Source: Massiliimalia sp050943535
GTDB taxonomy: Bacteria; Bacillota; Clostridia; Oscillospirales; Ruminococcaceae
Direction: 5' to 3'
Assembly (NCBI GenBank): GCA_050943535.1
Contig: JBMNPJ010000002.1
Span: 287,117 to 351,116 of the forward strand
DNA: 64,000 bases
In this document: one piece after another, positions 61,652-64,000 of the stretch
How the letters are laid out: every line of letters begins with the position of its first letter
How positions within the stretch are numbered: the first letter of the stretch is position 1
Notes under the pieces: generated by a model
The model's database searches: none
Seen by the model: only the letters and a program-made list of their open reading frames with translations
What the model was told of the DNA's origin: nothing
Translations under genes and position numbers: made by a program

Positions 61652-61770
61652 GCGTTTGCAAAGTCCTGCTGCCGGAAAGGGGATGTCCGGCGGCGTGGAT
61701 CCCCAGGAACCCTGCGTTTTGGTCTGCTGGCCTTGCGGCTCACCTTGTGATGAAAATAGGAGGATGAAAA

Positions 61771-62097
61771 ATGGAAAAGGTCAATCGGTATGAGTTTGAG
61801 GGCGAGGTGGTAGAAGTTCCTTTGATTTGGGACGAGCGTACACAAACGTATCAGGAAAACTACAAAGGTTTTATCGAACACCCGGTTTGCACCCCCAAGG
61901 GACGTCCTGTTTTTTTAACCATTGAGGATGCCTGCCCCGATGGGGAAATGGTGGACGATGACCCGCTGAGCATTGACTGCGGCTCCTGCCGGTATTACCA
62001 CCAGTTTTCCGGCTCGCTGCTGGGGATATGCCAAAATGAAAAAAGACGCTCCGGTCAGGAAACTTCCGCCTGCTGCGGGGCAAATAAGGAGGAATGA
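61771..62097 (+). CDS. Cysteine-rich small protein of integrative elements
   Basis: 108 residues, acidic, with a C-terminal cysteine block (IDCGSCRYYHQFSGSLLGIC, then two further cysteines in SACCGANK) likely to bind zinc or an Fe-S cluster. Similar proteins beginning YEFEGEVVEVPLIWDERTQT are common cargo in conjugative elements of Lachnospiraceae and relatives; the function is unknown. AGGAGG precedes the ATG. Three bases separate it from the surface-protein gene, so they are cotranscribed. The GC content is higher than in the region before 61 kb. Confidence 0.7.
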   Translation: MEKVNRYEFEGEVVEVPLIWDERTQTYQENYKGFIEHPVCTPKGRPVFLTIEDACPDGEMVDDDPLSIDCGSCRYYHQFSGSLLGICQNEKRRSGQETSACCGANKEE

Positions 62098-62100
62098 ACA

Positions 62101-64000
62101 TGAAAAAACGGATTTTAAGTCTGGTTATGGTGCTGGTTCTGTGCCTGACCCTGCTGCCCGTCACGGCGCTGGCGGCGGAAGAAATTAAGCTGTTTATAGG
62201 CGGTCAGCAAATCACAGAAAGCGGCTGCTATGCAAACCAAAATGGAACTTGGACAAAGGTTGAGGGCACAGGTCCTTCCAGCGGTCAGTTTTACTATGAC
62301 GCCGCCACCTTCACCCTTACGCTGAATCAGGCGGAGATTACTCACGATCGAACTGTGAAAGTTGCAGAAGGTTACACCTACGAAGGTAGCGTGATTGCCT
62401 TTAGTCAAACTGCCGATGTTTCTCTCAAAATAGTAGTATCCCAAGGAACGAGTACCATAACGGGAACCGGCGGGATTCGTGTAGAGTCCACGACTGGAAA
62501 TGCCTCCTTGTCTATTAAGGGTTCTGGCAGCTTAGATGTCGAACCGAAAGGGAGTAATTCAGGAATTACGCTTTGTAGTTCAAAGAATACGAACCTGGAT
62601 ATCGACGGTGCGGATGTTACAGCTTCATCTCCTGCCCAGTATGGAGTTTATCTAATCTCTAGTACCGACACAACATCCACTTCTACTATTACGGTAAATA
62701 ATGGAAGCCTGACCACCGGTGGCAATGGTAATGTCGGAATTTACTATTATTGGTCTGGCACGAGCAATGCTGGCACTTCCAGCCTGACCGTCAGCGGCAA
62801 CGCAGTGGTGGATACAAGAAACAGTCAAATAATGGCTCAGAATAAGGAAACGGTTGTTCAGGTTGGTGCAGGCAGCGATGGCAACGGAGGTATCGTCTTT
62901 AACGGCAAGAATGGCACCGTGTACGGCGATGTGACCTTGGATGAAAACCTCACCATTGGCAAGGACGAAACCCTGACCATCCCGGATAATTCCTCTCTTA
63001 ACAGTAATGGCAATCTGACTAACAACGGCACCATCATCAACAATGGTACGCTGACCGGTGAAGTGGGCGGCAGTGGAACAGTTACTCCGAAGATTACCAC
63101 CGAAAGCCCTCTGCCCAACGGCACGGTGGGTACTGCATACAGCCAGAAACTTACAGCTAACGGTACTGCTCCTATTACATGGAGTTGCAGCGATTTGCCT
63201 GCATGGTTGAAATTGGACAGCAGCACCGGCGTGATCTCCGGCATCCCGAATGCGGCGGGCACCTACAACTTTACCGTGACCGCCGCCAACGACAGCGGCA
63301 GCGACAGCAAAGAACTTACGCTGAAAATCAATGCTGTTTCTGTCAGTGACGTGACCCTGGACAAGACCGAACTTTCCCTTTATGTTGGCAATACAGAAAC
63401 CTTGAACGTAACGGTAAAACCGAACAATGCCACCAACAAAAATGTGATTTGGAAAAGCAGCAATGAGAAAGTCGCCACCGTAGAGAACGGCAAAGTCACC
63501 GCAAAAGCTCCCGGCAAAGCTATCATCACCGTCACCACCATTGACGGCAGCAAGACTGCCACCTGTGAGGTTACAGTCGTGCGCAAAAATTCCGGTATTA
63601 TTATCATCCCGCCAACAACCAACGGCAATTGGCGGCAAACCCCAATCGGCTGGTGGTACCAGAATCCGGACGGCACCTATCCGGCAAACCAGTGGAGATA
63701 TCTGGATTCCGGCAAGGGGTACAAAGCATGGTATTGGTTTAACCAGTACGGCTATATGACCACCGGCTGGCAGAAGGTGGGGAACACCTGGTACTATATG
63801 AACCGCTCCGGCGAAATGCAGACCGGCTGGGTGTTTGTAAACAGTCAATGGTATTACTTAAACAGCAGCGGAGCCATGCTCACCGGCTGGGTTTATGACG
63901 GCGGAAAATGGTACTACATGAACAAAGACGGTTCCATGCACTTTGGCTGGCTTAGCTGGGCAGGGTACTGGTATCATCTGGACAGCCACGGAGCCATGAG
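62101..64000 (+). CDS. Secreted cell-wall-binding surface protein, cut by the window end
   Basis: 633 residues are visible, with no stop before the edge. Signal peptide MKKRILSLVMVLVLCLTLLP to ALAA. Residues about 30-320 are beta-rich repeats resembling a parallel beta-helix (STITVNNGSLTTGGNGN). A He_PIG-type Ig domain (LPNGTVGTAYSQKLTANG, STGVISGIPNAAGTYNFTV) follows, then a Big_2 domain (LDKTELSLYVGNTETLNVTV, SSNEKVATVENGKVTAKAPG). From about residue 505 choline-binding-type repeats begin (TGWQKVGNTWYYMNRSGEM). AGGAGG precedes the ATG. It is a non-covalently wall-attached adhesin, probably mobile-element cargo. Confidence 0.85.

Noticed and set aside
62652..63848. Leftward 398-residue open frame
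   Set aside because: It lies opposite the signal-peptide-bearing surface protein, whose domains are clear; the antisense product has no family features.

Overview
The window is a chromosomal segment of a low-to-mid GC, probably spore-forming Clostridia-type Firmicute, most likely gut-associated. Supporting signs are a spoIIR gene, AddAB rather than RecBCD, Gram-positive lipoproteins, LPXTG pili with sortases, a sodium-pump decarboxylase pair and choline-binding-type cell-wall repeats. The genus cannot be fixed from sequence alone. No rRNA, tRNA or CRISPR array was seen.

Layout. 1-15 kb is mostly core: a partial UroD-like gene; an oadG-oadB sodium-pump pair behind a promoter with an 18-bp Rex/CRP-like palindrome; a maltose-type acetyltransferase; a TetR regulator with divergent membrane genes, one of them decayed; a leftward nadE, ACT-domain, PFL-family operon; a PHP phosphatase; an Lrp/aminotransferase pair; a DUF362-ferredoxin protein overlapping ispE; and spoIIR. 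15-24 kb holds a dispersed palindromic repeat cluster, addB-addA, a short-chain dehydrogenase and a flavodoxin-ferredoxin protein. 24-36 kb is one long rightward locus. It has four tandem paralogous solute-binding lipoproteins, two more of a second family, two MalF/MalG-type permeases, then an adaptor-like and a MacB-core-like membrane protein, and no ATPase.

36-45 kb is accessory. A cell-wall-binding leucine-rich protein and a truncated direct-repeat copy of it flank a LysR-controlled operon (acetyltransferase, hydrolase, two flavodoxin-like reductases), a cyclophilin-like lipoprotein and other genes. A conjugative-element scar follows. 45-58.5 kb is a regulated pilus island. A leftward histidine kinase and SARP-type response regulator are preceded by a structured leader ending in a terminator. 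The rightward operon has a promoter preceded by two 11-bp-spaced direct repeats, and encodes a pseudo-receiver/coiled-coil protein, signal peptidase I, a 1589-residue LPETG adhesin with His/Cys repeats, an LPETG pilin, a class C sortase, an LPQTG minor pilin and a second sortase. 58.5-64 kb has decayed sequence, a BcrA-type ABC exporter, another dispersed-repeat cluster, an (ACAG)16 microsatellite at a predicted transcription start, and conjugative-element-like cargo ending in a cell-wall-binding surface protein cut by the window edge.

How parts may work together (inference). The two-component system probably controls the pilus promoter through the direct repeats. The signal peptidase and sortases then process and assemble the adhesin and pilins. 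The six lipoproteins probably feed one permease pair powered by an ATPase encoded elsewhere.
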